Source: Brachyhypopomus gauderio
Taxonomy: Eukaryota > Chordata > Actinopteri > Gymnotiformes > Hypopomidae
Direction of reading: 5' to 3'
Length of the DNA: 64,000 bases
Assembly: GCF_052324685.1 (NCBI RefSeq)
Contig: NC_135220.1
Coordinates: 7,201,293 to 7,265,292, forward strand
Position 1 is the first letter of the stretch, and each line of letters begins with the position of its first letter. This document shows positions 46,042 to 59,540 of this stretch, piece after piece. A model generated the notes under the pieces. It did not search any database, was not told the origin of the DNA, and was given only the letters and a program-made list of their open reading frames with translations. The position numbers were made by a program, and so were the translations under genes.

Positions 46042-49000
46042 ATGAGCAACATATACATCCAAGAGCCACCAACAAATGGAAAGGTTTGTGGCAGCAGTCG
46101 TACGTTAGCCTACGTTACATTTTACACTTTACTTCTGTGACATCTCTGTAATAACACAGCTGACAGGAATAATAAAATTGCCTTAGTTCATAATGTAGCT
46201 AATTAACTATATTGATTACCTAAGTTAGTACAAAAACCTTAAATTTTGAGTTAATGTTTTGGGGAAGGTAAAGTAATTTGACTGGATGCCATGTAAAATA
46301 AATGTTTTTCTAGTCTCCCACATATTTACTGTGTTTTTATTCTCCTTAAAGGTGTTAATTAAGACTTCAGCAGGTGACATCGATGTAGAGCTGTGGTCTA
46401 AAGAAGCACCCAAAGCATGTAGGAACTTCATTCAGTTATGCTTGGAAGGTAAAACTCCTGCTTCAACAGGAATGGAAACATATAAAAAATTAGAGTAATG
46501 CATAAGTCAGACATCTTCTATAACAATAAGTGAATGTCAGAGTGTTATTACTTGTGTAAGGTGAAACCCATGTTACTTGCTTTTGTCTTAGGTTACTATG
46601 ATGGGACAATATTCCACCGTGTGGTGCCAGATTTTATTATTCAAGGGGGAGATCCTACTGGCACTGGGACCGGTGGAGAGTCTATCTATGGCCGACCTTT
46701 TAAGGTTAAAACACCGCCCTCTCTGTTTTTGGAATGTGTTGTAAATGTATTTAAAACAAAACCCCATCAATTATATCCATAATTATTATCCATCCATAAT
46801 GTTTGTTATGACTCTGAGCTAATGCTCCATGAAATACATGTACACTGGAGTCCATCTGTGCCTAACGGAACTGATTTGAGAGGTACACACCTGTCTGTAT
46901 GAGGTCTCATATTTGATTGTGTGTGTCAGAGGAAAAACCAAGTCATTGCGCAAGAAGAACTGTCTGTGGTGACAGTCTGGGGGAAGATTCAGGAGAATTT
47001 CTGCAGCATTGAGTGTCCAAGAGCATGGTAGCCTCCGTTATTCTCAAATGGACAAAGTTGTGAACCACCAGCAGTCTTCCTAGATATGGCTGACTGCTCA
47101 GACATAGTAATCAGGAATTATCAGGTTTTGGTCAGACAGGTAACTAAGGACCCAATGACCACCATGAACGAGATCATGATTGAATGGATGAGATGCAGAG
47201 TTCCTGTGGGAAGCTGGGAAGTCCCTATATCAGTCCAGCACTCCACTAGTGACGGCTTTATTGTACAGTTGCCAGACAGAAGCTATTCGTCACTAAGAGG
47301 CACATTGGAACCTGCTTTTAGTTTGTCAAAATGCATCTCAACAACTCTCATAAAATGAAAGGCAAGATTATCTGGTCTGATGGAGCAAAAATGAAAGACA
47401 ATCTAAAGGCTAAATGTTTAAGATCTCAAGCTTGGGTGAAGGTTTATATTTCAACAAGACAACATACTGCCAAGAAAAGTGGTGGAAAATTGTGGAAAAC
47501 CTGGAGTGGCCCAACTAGAGCCAGCAGAGCATTTCTACATGGCTAAAAGGGGTTAAAATAGCTAAGCGTGGCTAAGATACTGTAGCTAAAATGACTGTGC
47601 AGTGCCCTTCTGATTTTTAACAATTTTAATTAGAGGAATGAAAAATAAATCCTACAGAGACGTATGCCAAAGCTTGTCAATTCCTTTCCTATTTGTAGTA
47701 TGTTTTTAATGGTGCATTTTGTATGCTTGTGGATGGTTGGAGTGGCTGTACAGCCTCAACACTTTTCCGTTCTTGTTGTATTTGTACGTGTTTTGCTCAG
47801 TAGGTTTGATGTGTATTTGTTTGTCTTTGTTCTGCCTGCATAGGATGAGTTTCATTCCAGATTACGCTTCAACAGAAGAGGTCTGGTTGCCATGGCAAAC
47901 GCTGGACCACATGATAATGGGAGCCAGTTTTTCTTCACTCTGGGACGGGCTGATGAACTCAACAATAAACACACCATTTTTGGAAAGGTTTGTTGTGTAT
48001 AGAGTCTACCTTCAGCCATGTAGATTTAGGTTACATCAACCATTTTACTCTGATAAGTGCATCAGTTAAACTGGTGTGTTAAAGTGATTACAGTTAATCT
48101 AGTATGTTAAGATGACCTTTGGAAAACGTGGAAAAGATGAGATTTAGCTGGTTGTTGGTTTCAGGTCACGGGTGACACGGTGTATAACATGCTGAGGTTA
48201 TCAGAGGTGGACTGTGACGCTGACGAGCGGCCATCGAACCCACACAAGATCCGCTCCACAGAGGTACCGCCGGCTCTTCACAGAGATTACCGGGCCTTTA
48301 GCAGCTTATACTTTGATATCCTGCCACAGCAAACTTCCCAACTTCTCCCCCAACAGGTGCTACATTCTCCTTTCGATGACATCGTTCCGCGTGAAATAAA
48401 AGTGAGAAAAGACAAAGTCAAAGAGGAGGGAAAGAAGTCTCAATCCAGAGCAACAAAGTAAGGAGGGGCGTGTCTCAGGGCGCACTGTATCCCAGACAGG
48501 AGTGGTTTGAAAAACCTGCTCTTCTTAAATCTCAAAAACTTAAATCTTAACTTTTGAAACTGTTCCTAACCCTAACCCCGACACCGTGTCTGCTGTTCCT
48601 AACCCCGACACCGTGTCTGCTGTTCCTAACCCCGACACCGTGTCTGCTGTTCCTAACCCCGACACCGTGTCTGCTGTTCCTAACCCCGACACCGTGTCTG
48701 CTGTTCCTAACCCCGACACCGTGTCTGCTGTTCCTAACCCCGACACTGTCTGTTGACCCTGAGACTGTGTCTGTTATTTGCTCATACTTGTCACAGGACT
48801 CATCTAAAGACACTTTCTTTTCAGGAATTTTAGCCTGCTATCGTTTGGTGAGGAGGCGGAAGAGGAAGAGGAAGTAGTCAGTCAAGTTAGCCAGGTACTC
48901 TTTTACACTTCAGAAATGCCCATATATCAAGCGTGCTTGAAACCAGAAGCTGTTTATCTGTGACTCACTACAAAAGCATATTTGAAATTTGTTTTGAATA

Positions 49001-49956
49001 TAGCCCAGATATAGTGCTATATAGTAACTACATAGTCAGAGACCTTTGACGTTTGCTCGTCTTCTGTCAAATAATTTTGTTTGGAGTGATGCCTGAAGCT
49101 CTGGGCTACAGCTGAAAAGTGCTCGAATTTTTCTGTTTGCAGACCATGAAAGGAAGAAGTAAAAGCAGTCATGACCTGCTGAAGGACGACCCCAAGCTGA
49201 GCTCCGTACCCGCTGTGGAGAGGTTGTCCCACCTGTGTTGCCGTAGTTGCTGCTTGCTGCCATTTGCTTCACACTCCATGGAAGCAGTATGGATATGAGT
49301 AGTGTTTGTATGGATATGAGTAATGTTTTGGCATTTCAGACATAAAACGAATGTGTTTCTTTGTCTCACACAGCAAAACAAGCCAAGGAGACGTTTCTGA
49401 GGTGTGGCCTTAATGATGTTTGGTTTGCTTCAGTTATTTCCAAATTAAGATTGAGAGAGATAGAAATGGAACTCTAACCATTCACAGCAATAATGAATTA
49501 GTCTGATTTTGCTGTGAATATTGGAATGTTGTAATTACATGTCAGACATTTTACAATAGAATATGATGCGTAATGATTGTACATTACTCTGGCAAAGCTA
49601 GTAAACACTTTTGTAACATGAGCCTCTCACTCAGATCTGTTTGTTTTTCTGTAATTTAACATTCTTCAACATGTGTGTTGCATCCTAACGTATTTCTGAG
49701 CCCTGCCCCTACATTCTTTGGAGATTTTTTTTCAGACTACAGATAGAAGAACCTGTTTTGATATGTTGTATCTGACTAAACATTTTGTATAGGGAGCTGA
49801 CGAGGAAGAGGATAACAGTGATGACAGTGGTGATGATGTGGGTTCAGAGAAGGCTGAATTGCGAAAGCGCATCTCCCAGAAGCTGAAGACGGGGAGACCG
49901 GCGGTGGAGGAGAAGGACAATGCAGGAGAGGAGGGGGCGAAGAGGAGCAGCCGCAG
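46042..49956 (+). CDS. cwc27: CWC27, spliceosome-associated cyclophilin, first ten exons (3' end outside window)
   Basis: Exons: 46042-46083, 46352-46448, 46592-46704, 47844-47987, 48165-48263, 48357-48457, 48825-48894, 49143-49222, 49374-49401, 49793-49956, giving 938 nt, about 312 of the roughly 470 codons expected. [14 protein letters not shown] is identical to the vertebrate start. Residues of about 10-165 form the cyclophilin-type domain ([60 protein letters not shown]). A charged linker follows: [37 protein letters not shown] and [18 protein letters not shown]27 joins the spliceosome at the activated (B-act) stage and partners CWC22. Exon 9 has only 28 nt. The exons coding the helical C-terminal tail (ELRKEARQLKREL in other vertebrates) were not found up to 64000. 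Intron 3 holds a dead Tc1, intron 6 a minisatellite. Confidence 0.95.
46929..47565 (+). mobile_element. Decayed Tc1-like transposon fragment in cwc27 intron 3
   Basis: The stretch carries, in order, blocks typical of fish Tc1 transposase genes: GTGAACCACCAGCAGTCTTC, TTTTGGTCAGACAGGTAACT, GATTATCTGGTCTGATGGAG (the DDE region W-S-D-E/G) and GTTTATATTTCAACAAGACA followed by ACATACTGCC. Many substitutions, deletions and frameshifts are present and the middle of the gene is missing. No terminal repeats are recognised. It is in the same strand as cwc27 but has no splice role that I can see. Confidence 0.8.
48566..48750. repeat. 27-bp minisatellite in cwc27 intron 6
   Basis: Seven copies of a 27-bp unit (CTGTTCCTAACCCCGACACC plus GTGTCTG) are nearly identical; the last is degenerate. 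Because 27 is divisible by three, the array is open in several frames on both strands, which explains the repetitive ORFs (LFLTPTPCL and VSGLGTADT). It ends about 75 bp before exon 7. Confidence 0.95.
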
Positions 49957-49964
49957 GTAGAACA

Positions 49965-50345
49965 CTCACTCAATACCCAACACCACCATTCATACCTCCC
50001 CCCCCCCCCCCCAACACCACCATTCATACCTCTCCCCCTCAACACCGCCATTCATACCTCTCCCCCCCAACACCGCCATTCATACCTCTCCCCCCCAACA
50101 CCGCCATTCATACCTCTCCCCCCCAACACCGCCATTCATACCTCTCCCCCCAACACCGCCATTCATACCTCCCCCCCCCAACACCGCCATTCATACCTCT
50201 CCCCCCCCAACACCGCCATTCATACCTCTCCCCCCCCAACACCGCCATTCATACCTCTCCCCCCCCAACACCGCCATTCATACCCCCCCCAACACCGCCA
50301 TTCATACCTCCCCCCCCCCCCCCCCCCCCCCCCAACACCGCCGTT
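49965..50345. repeat. C-rich minisatellite immediately after cwc27 exon 10
   Basis: About twelve copies of a 28-32-bp unit, AACACCGCCATTCATACC plus a C-run of varying length, start within ten bases of the exon 10 donor (49957) and run to 50345. The longest C-run is at 50311-50333. Apparent proline-rich ORFs across it are artefacts of the repeat. Confidence 0.93.
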
Positions 50346-50799
50346 CATACCACAACTCGGACCTCATTCCCAACTCAGACCTTTAACACTAAGCCTTCAT
50401 GGTTTCTTCCTCTTATTTTGTGGTTTCTTTAATGTGTGTGTCTATATGGAGACATTTGGCAGCAACACTGGAATTTCCTACTAGTGTTTCCTACTACTTT
50501 GACACCAAAACATTGTTTGAACATTTAAGATGACATTTTTTCACTGTATGTTCCTGGAAATATTTTCCCACCACTATCCTGCAGGTGGCAGCATTGCAGT
50601 GAGCAGTAAACAAGGCATAGTTCTTTGTCTTTAGGAGGAAAATAAGTAATAGAATTGCAGTCAGGTAAGGGATAGCAGTTTGCTAATATGTGAATACAGT
50701 ACGAAACATTTTTGTATTTAATATTTGTAATAATTTGTAATAATTATGATAACATTATACTCGTGATTGTTTAAGATGTCAGAACTGCCAGGATCGGCT

Positions 50800-51265
50800 T
50801 CCAGGTTAGGGATTGTTGGAAATGGCTAAGAGTGTTTCATCCAGAGAGTAGCTAATGGAAGATCGTTCCACCATCTTGGAGCCAGGACAGAGAATAGTCT
50901 TGAGTTTTGTCTTCCGTGAGATTTTAAGACTTTAAGAGACCCTGATTGAGATTAAGAGTGCTCATGGTATGAATCTGTCTTTGACCATGGACATTATGTA
51001 GCGAGGGGCTAGTCCATTTTTGACTTGGTAGGCAAGCATCCAGGTTTTATATCTGACGTGTCCTGCTACTAGAAGCCAGTGAAGAGAGCATAGCAGAGGA
51101 GTCACAAGTGAAAACTTGGGGAGATTGAAGACCAGTCATGCTGCAGCATTCTGAATTAGTTGTAGAAGTCTGATGACCCATAGAGGAAGAACCACAAGTA
51201 GGGAGTTACATTAGTCCAGCTTTGAAATGACTAGAGACTTCACAAGCACCTGGGTAGCTCCCTGT
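50800..51265 (-). mobile_element. Antisense fragment of the non-LTR element seen at 43255 and 1985
   Basis: GAAGATCGTTCCACCATCTT, GACCAGTCATGCTGCAGCAT, TCTGAATTAGTTGTAGAAGT, CTAGAGACTTCACAAGCACC and TGGGTAGCTCCCTGTGAAAG are blocks of this family on the reverse strand. GATCGTTCCACCATCTTGGA is the reverse complement of the sequence at about 43368-43390. Coding capacity is lost. Confidence 0.8.
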
Positions 51266-51309
51266 GAAAGAAAGGGTCGTATTCACCATATGTTGCAGAG
51301 ATGAAATCT

Positions 51310-51515
51310 GCCTTCATTTACATTTGACATTTTTATGGCATTTGGCAGATGCCCTTATTCAGAGCGACTTACATTTTTATCTCATTTTTTATACAAGTGA
51401 GCAATTGAGGATTAAGGGCCTTGCTCAGGGGCACCTCAGTCATGGCCTCAGGTCTGGGAATCGAACCCATGACCCTCCGGTCACAAGACCAGTTCCCTAA
51501 CCGGCACGATTGCCC
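51310..51515 (+). mobile_element. SINE/LINE tail repeat, relative of 38745-38935
   Basis: GGCATTTGGCAGATGCCCTT, ATTCAGAGCGACTTACATTT and GGGAATCGAACCCATGACCC parallel the copy at 38745. It includes CTTGCTCAGGGGCACCTCAG, which is deleted in the other copy. It sits next to the antisense LINE fragment, so the two may be parts of one insertion. Confidence 0.75.
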
Positions 51516-51731
51516 TTCACTCTCCTCTTTCACATATATATACAAATATAAATATTAAATAACTATACCCTATGTATATTAGTCTAACCCCCCAAAAGAT
51601 CACTACCGTCAGTCAGCAACATCACCATCAGCAACACAGCTGTGAGTAACATCACTGCCAATAACAGTGAAAGTGGTGTTGAAGTGTAGGAGGTGGTGTT
51701 GAAGTATGTGTACAAGGTGGTATTAAAGTGT

Positions 51732-51850
51732 GAAGGTGTTAGTGCTGGGTGATAAAACGATATCAATTTGTTTCACAATACATTTTTCCTCAATGACGAT
51801 GATGAGTTTGGGCAATAGAATTCATTAAACCTTCGTTTCCATTTCCCGTC
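51732..51850 (+). mobile_element. Single end of a hAT-like element
   Basis: TTAGTGCTGGGTGATAAAACG followed by ATATCAATTTGTTTCACAAT matches the terminal pattern of a fish hAT family (TAGTGCTGGGCGATA...). The opposite end is not recognised, so the copy is truncated. Confidence 0.5.
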
Positions 51851-52198
51851 TTAAGTAGCGCTGCCAACGGAAGCAATCTGATGATGTAGTACACTGTCAG
51901 GCGGCATGTTGAATTGCATGCTACGGTGGCCCTGAAAGCCCATCACACTGCAAAAGCAAAATGCGCCATAAAAGCAAAACGCGCTGCAAATTCATCAAAA
52001 TGACAACGCGTACGCTACATTTCAGAACTGCACTGCATATTCAGAAACGCTGCAAATCCAGTGATGACACAAGAGAAGTGTTTCTGGACTAATAATTTTA
52101 TACAGGGACTCTGTAGGGTTTTAGCCATAAACAACAATTTTGTCATACAGTTTCTCATTATGTTGAACGACACTTAATTAATAAAGCGGCTACACTTA

Positions 52199-53816
<1,618 letters not shown>

Positions 53817-55803
53817 TAATAGAGCTTTACTACTTAAGTCCCCTAGCCTGCTATTTAGATTGTGTTAAATGGGATTTTTTTATCAGGGATTTTAATTTCT
53901 CTCTAAATACCTAGCTAACTAGCTACATTTAAAGAGCATTTAGCTTACCTGGGACATAGTGATATCATGAGTAAAATAAATGATGCAGTATGTCTAAAAA
54001 CGAGTCCACAAAATAGACTAAACATAACCTGGTCAGATGAAGGGAATAACACTATAGGTTTTTAACTACAGTATCTCGTTACATAGAACTGGACTAAAGT
54101 AGTAAAGCTCTTTAAATGTAGCTAGCTAGGTAGGTAATTAAGCTTTAAAATGTGTATGCCTTAGTTTTCGTCTAATACATGGGTAGCTGCTCTTAAAGAT
54201 CTTTACTCATGTATTTAATCCTTAAGGTTTTTAAGCCTTAGTTTTCATCTAAACAGCTAGTTATCTAGCTAGCTATATTTAAAAAGCATTATTGACTCCT
54301 GTTGTGCCAAATTCTAACTCCTAGACAGAATCCAACTAGCCTCATTTGCACGCAAATAAAGATGCTACAGATGTTATTTGGATCAAAATGAAACCCTTTA
54401 TTAAAAGGGTTAATATAAAAAGGGTTATATTATAAAAAAAAACCCTTGTTGAATGTAGAAATATGCTTTATGTGGAATAGCTTACACATCCAGAAAAGTC
54501 ACCAAAATAAATACATTAACCAGACATTTCAGTCCTGTGTGTTACAGGGATTATAACTTGGTTCACTGAGCACTTAAGTTTTGTCTAGATAATTAGACAT
54601 AATAAGGGAATATTTGGCAAAAACCGTATTCATAAAGAAATAATTTAGGTTGTCCGTAAAATGTACAAGATGTAAGGTTGACAGTAATGACGAGGAACAA
54701 GGTAATACTGCGAAGTCCCGTGGTCAGAGGTGAACTTCGGTATAGCCAGTGTGTTACTGCTCCAGGCCTGAGAATTAAAAAATATATGTAAAGTGTTTTC
54801 ATAATTCTTGGCATGAAAGACCTTCGATCCCCAAGAATGCTACGGTAACAAGCAAATCTTTGGTACATTTACATTTTATTAAAAACATTTAAACACCCAC
54901 AAATCAGTGTCTTTGTTTGGATATAGATAATGCTATGCCATTTGCTATGATGAATAATTAAAGATTACCCCTTATTTATGCATAGAAACAACAGAAATCG
55001 CTAATGTCATCTGTAGCATATTTATATATGTGCAAACGAGGGGAGTCGGATTCTGCCGAGTAGTCGGAATTCGGAACAGCGCTGTTCACCGTGATGAGAG
55101 ACTCTTTGTATGGGGATTTATGATCCACTGACAGTGACGCTCAATCAGATCACTGACATTCTGTTCATTCCCTTACCCGTGTGTCTGCCCCTCATTTACA
55201 ACTTTTCTTTCTCTCTCTTCTTATTAAATTTTGGAACTCTTTCCTGACACCCGTGTGTTGTGAATCTGTTAACACACTGCAGACTGAACAAATTTATAAT
55301 GCTGTTTATGAACCCTGATGGCTATGATCTATGTCTGAAGACGATATCAAAACCTTTACACTGTATAACAACTCTTATGAATAACAATCTGCAGGTTTTT
55401 ATCCAGAAACAAGAGTTGTTATAGTTGTGTTCATTTCTCATTTAAAATATAAAGGAAATAATGCTTTGATTAGATGTGTGCAGTGTTGTAGGTGGTGTTG
55501 AAAGTGTAGAGAACCATAGATGTAAATGATGACTCTGTCTAGTAAATTTTGGTTGTTTTATTGTGTGAGGTCTGACTCTTCTTTTATCCCTCCTCTTCTT
55601 TTGTCTGTGAAAGATGTGGTCATATGTGAATACATCAGTGTATGAGAACCTTTTAAATCCTAAAGCCTCATTTAACCCTCAGGGACGATATATGCAAGAA
55701 TGCCATACTCATTCCATTCTACATGACATGCTCAGCAGAGTAAATCATTACAAGCAGCTGAGATCTGTTGGGGCTTGTGTACATGGAGCAGTTGTTCAGT
55801 GCA
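53817..55803. other. Gene-free stretch (probable cwc27 intron 10)
   Basis: No exon of cwc27 or any other gene is recognised. GCTAGCTAG-type words recur around 53930, 54120 and 54270; ATTTAAAGAGC / CTCTTTAAATG words near 53930 and 54110 are inverted copies about 190 bp apart, with AGTAGTAAAGCTC / GAGCTTTACTACTTAAG at 53820 and 54095 extending the symmetry, so part of 53820-54130 may be a small inverted-repeat element. The rest is plain AT-rich DNA. Confidence 0.4.
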
Positions 55804-56155
55804 TGCTGTCTTTAGGGGACGGTGGTTGGGGTGTGCTCTTTAGGGGACGATGGTTGGGGTGCGCTCTTTAGGGGACGATGGTTGGGGTGCTCTCTTTAGG
55901 GGACGATGGTTGGGGTGCTCTCTTTAGTGGACGATGGTTGGGGTGCTCTCTTTAGGGGACGATGGTTGGGGTGCTCTCATTAGGGGACGATGGTTGGGGT
56001 GCTCTCTTTAGTGGACGATGGTTGAGGTGCGCTCTTCAGGGGACGATGGTTGGGGTGCTCTCTTTAGGGGACGATGGTTGGGGTGCGCTCTTTAGGGGAC
56101 GATGGTTGGGGTGCTCTCATTAGGGGACAATGGTTGGGGTGCGCTCTTTAGGGGA
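55804..56155. repeat. 28-bp minisatellite
   Basis: About thirteen copies of GGGGACGATGGTTGGGGTGC plus GCTCTTTA (or TCTCTTTA, TCTCATTA) run head to tail. Variants alternate between GTGCGCTC and GTGCTCTC, which gives a higher-order pattern. No gene overlaps it. Confidence 0.95.
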
Positions 56156-57547
56156 TTTAAGGATGAGACTTTACTGATAATTTTATGGGTTTTATTGAAC
56201 TTCTCCTTGAATCCCTATTGCCAACAATTTCTGTAACCATGTGATCACAGTAACCATTTAATCACCATAACCATGCAATCACCGTAAGAGCTGAAACACA
56301 TACAAGACGTAACAGCTAAACTTGCTGCCTTATATTTATGCAAAACGAACACATATACATACAAATACTAAAATATTTCAGCTGTTTTATCTAACAAACC
56401 TTTTACCTCTTCGGAGGGGCTGCCAGTATAAAGTGCAACCTTAGCGAGTCTCCATACCCATTTTTATGTTCGTACGTGAGCCAGCAAGTTAACTGCGCTA
56501 AACAGGAAGTAAACATTCAAAATAAAAGTGCTTCGGTTAAGACAGAAAGTTAACAGTTTCAATACCAATTATTTCATAATAAAATACATTCGCTTCAGCT
56601 TTAACAAAATATACAATATATGGGGGTTATTTACATAGTTTGTCTTTCTCTTGAAAAATGTGTTATGAATTGGCTTTTAAACTGAATTTGAGGTTTGACT
56701 CCCCATCTATTTGTGTAAATACTTTTGTTGTGCCAGAGTGACATGTGTCGGCCTCCAGCGTGCTGCTCTGGAGGAGCCTTTCATGACTAGTGACTGGTTT
56801 GACCAGTGACTGGTGTAAGATAGTCACACAGTCAGCCTGCAGAGAGCACTGTACAGTCACTTGAACCAAAGACCCTGCGGCACATGCCTCGAATGGACCA
56901 CGGTATTAGATACGGCTTCCCTTTATGGAAATGAGACATTGGTCCCTGGAGTGCATGTCTGCAGTTAGCTGAACAAGCTTTCTGTGGATCAGTTTCAGTG
57001 CGAATCCACATTAGAACGGGAAGGTGCAGTGATGTGAGCGACTTTGAGCAAGGCGTGGTCGTCAGTGCTGGACCAGACAGGGCCAGCTTCTCAAATACTG
57101 CCACGCTTGTGGAGTTTTCTCCTGAAGCATTGTGTAGAGTGCATATCCTGTGACAAACTAATTAATGAACAGGATCAGAGGAGGATGGCAGGAGTTATCC
57201 TGACAACAGGAGGTTCACAGTGACACAAACTGCTGCTGAATCCAACCGACATGTTTCAACTCTGCGTTCCTTAGTTTGACTGGCACAACCATTTTGAGTC
57301 TACCATGATGAAGCTCACTGTGGCAGCTCTGATGAAATACTAGAGTGTCACCACACTGATAAAGTGTTATTTTGGAATTTTTTTTATAATTTTATAAGTG
57401 CAATTTATGGCATGCTTATTTTTATCTTGTCTGTAAACGTGTTTTTTCTTTATTGTGTCATACATATAAGTTGTGGCTCAAAGTTTGAGTCTGGTGGTCC
57501 TTTGTTTACAAACGGTGATCTTCACAGCGATGAAAAGATCCGTGCAG
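56156..57547. other. Intron-like stretch with a degenerate Tc1-type fragment
   Basis: No exon is recognised. The part at about 56990-57260 (GAGCGACTTTGAGCAAGGCG, GTCGTCAGTGCTGGACCAGA, GATCAGAGGAGGATGGCAGG) resembles the transposase region of another fish Tc1/IS630-like family, heavily decayed. GTAACCATGTGATCACAGTA / CACCGTAAG-type words repeat near 56230-56290. Confidence 0.4.
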
Positions 57548-58530
57548 GGGTGGGCAATTAATTTTTACAGGGGGCCATACCAACAATAACTTGAACTTAG
57601 TTCTACTCAACTTTCTTCCATTCTAAAATGCACCAAATTATGTATTTTGAATAGTTGGTACTGGTAAAACTATTCTGTAAATATGTATAATTAGGATATA
57701 TGAAATTGTGGTGTAGAGGTCAAATACGAAAACACAATGATTGAATCAGTGCAATACATTTTTAACTTCATCATTCATTTCCACAATGACAAATTCCCAG
57801 TGATGTCCTCAACCCGCCTCGTTATGGTGCGTCGGGAAAGTGACGTTCTCAAACGCGGCCTTTTTCTCCAGACATATCAGTGCAACAGAGTCCAATAAGC
57901 ACTCCTTAATGAACTCGCAATCAGAAAACGCCTTACTTTTTCTGGCGATTTTGTGAGAAATTACATAACTTGTGCTAATGGCTGCATCTTTGGTGGTGTG
58001 AAGTTTGGTAAAAAGGCCTTGTTGGGTTTGCAGTTTTGCTAGCAACACATCAGACTCCTTTGCGCGCTCTTCGTCAGTCAAATTTTTGTATTTCTCCTCA
58101 TGCTTGGTGGTGTAGCGACGATTCAAATTATAATCTTTCAACACAGCGACCTGTGTACCACAAATTAAGCACACAGCGTTACCTTTTATTTCTGTAAAGA
58201 AATACCTGGCAGTCCATGTCTTTTAAAAAATGCGGCATTCCTTGTCAACTTTTCTTTTTTTAGCGTGAGCTGACATCTTGGGGTAATCTAACAAGCATCA
58301 ATTGTTGCTGTTCACCTACTGTGGTCTTACTACACGCACACGCATGTACGTCCACACGGAAGTAACATGAACGTAGCGCTTTCAAAATAAAAGCGGCACA
58401 GTTGTATTGCATGCACGACATAGATATTTGTTTAATTTATGTTATAATTTATGATTGGCCTCTTGTGGGCCGGACAGGGACGCACAAAGGGCCGGATGTG
58501 GCCTGCAGGCCGTGGTTTGCCCAGGTCTGC
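57548..58530 (-). mobile_element. hAT (Charlie-like) element with truncated transposase
   Basis: The left end CAGGGGTGGGCAATTAA and right end TTTGCCCAGGTCTG are imperfect inverted repeats typical of Charlie-type hAT elements, and GGGCCGGATGTGGCCTGCAG near the right end is a familiar subterminal block. An open frame at 57809-58174 on the minus strand keeps the BED-finger region (VCLICGTQVAVLKDYNLNRR, YTTKHEEKYKNLTDEERAKE) and the following block (SYVISHKIARKSKAFSDCEF, IKECLLDSVALICLEKKAAF). It then stops, and the catalytic and dimerisation parts are missing, so the element is an internally deleted, dead copy. No clear 8-bp duplication is seen. Confidence 0.82.
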
Positions 58531-59070
58531 GTTAGAGGATCAGAACACATGAAGTTTCTCTTTCTCTGGTTTCGGCTCTGGGGTTTACACCTCAGTCTAT
58601 GTGTCTGAGCAAGCATACATCCTGTTCTGGTCACAATAGCATCTCCAGTCGTAACAGTGGGCACTTTTGATGGTCTGAAATCCCACGTGACGAGACAGTC
58701 CCCTCATGGACATGCACCCGGTTCGACTGCTGATTGGCGGCTGCCTGCCCAGATTATCTTCCAAGCATAATAAACGTGCTCTTTCACTTGTGTGTAATGA
58801 AGTAATGGCCTGACCCTCAGTGCCCTGCTGTTTTGACTGACAGCATGCGAAATGCAGGCAGACCATAGTATATTAAACACGAGCATAGTGTTTGGCTACA
58901 AGGACTGTAACCCAACACAGTGGTTTGTCTTGGCAGGGCTTCAAAGGCTTGCCTGGTGTGCGACAAAGGGCTTCATTCTTCTAGCCATAAGCTGCTTTCC
59001 AGTGAGGCTCTCAAGGACTTGTAGGTGCAGTGAGCACTTTGGTGGCTGCTGGGCTCCTGGAGGGGAAGCA
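58531..59070. other. Gene-free stretch
   Basis: No conserved coding block, transposon end or repeat array is recognised here. It lies between the hAT remnant and the G-rich minisatellite. Confidence 0.4.
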
Positions 59071-59074
59071 CAGA

Positions 59075-59540
59075 CTGCTAGGGGGAGGAGGTGGAGATAG
59101 GGAGGGGGTTGGATCAGGAGGTGGAGATAGGGAGGGGGGTGGATCGGGAGGTGGAGATTGGGAGGGGGTTGATCGGGAGGTGGAGATTGGGAGGGGGGTG
59201 GATCGGGAGGTGGAGATTGGGAGGGGGTTGATCGGGAGGTGGAGATAGGGAGGGGGTTGATCGGGAGGTGGAGATAGGGAGGGGGTTGATCGGGAGGTGG
59301 AGATTGGGAGGGGGGTGGATCGGGAGGTGGAGATTGGGAGGGGGTTGGATCGGGAGGTGGAGATTGGGAGGGGGGTGGATCGGAAGGTGCTAGATTGAAG
59401 GGAGGGGTGGATCGGGAGGTGGAAGTTGGGCGGGGCAGGGAGAGGAGGTGGAGATCGGGAAGGGGGTGATCGGGAGGTGGAGATCGGAAGAGGGAGGGAG
59501 AGAAGGTGGAGTCTGGAGAGGAGGCGGAGATTGGGCCTGA
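59075..59540. repeat. G-rich minisatellite, about 28-31-bp unit
   Basis: About fifteen copies of GGAGGTGGAGATTGGGAGGG plus GGTTGATC or GGGTGGATCG run head to tail, with increasing divergence at the right. The strand is strongly G-rich and could form G-quadruplexes. The glycine-rich and proline-rich ORFs across it are repeat artefacts. Confidence 0.94.

Noticed and set aside
48540-48880. Long repetitive ORFs on both strands
   Set aside because: The 27-bp unit is a multiple of three, so any frame without a stop in one unit stays open across the array.
49776-50432. Proline-rich ORF of 170 codons overlapping cwc27 exon 10
   Set aside because: It reads a C-rich minisatellite in a frame different from the true exon; the exon 10 donor and cwc27 frame explain the real coding part.
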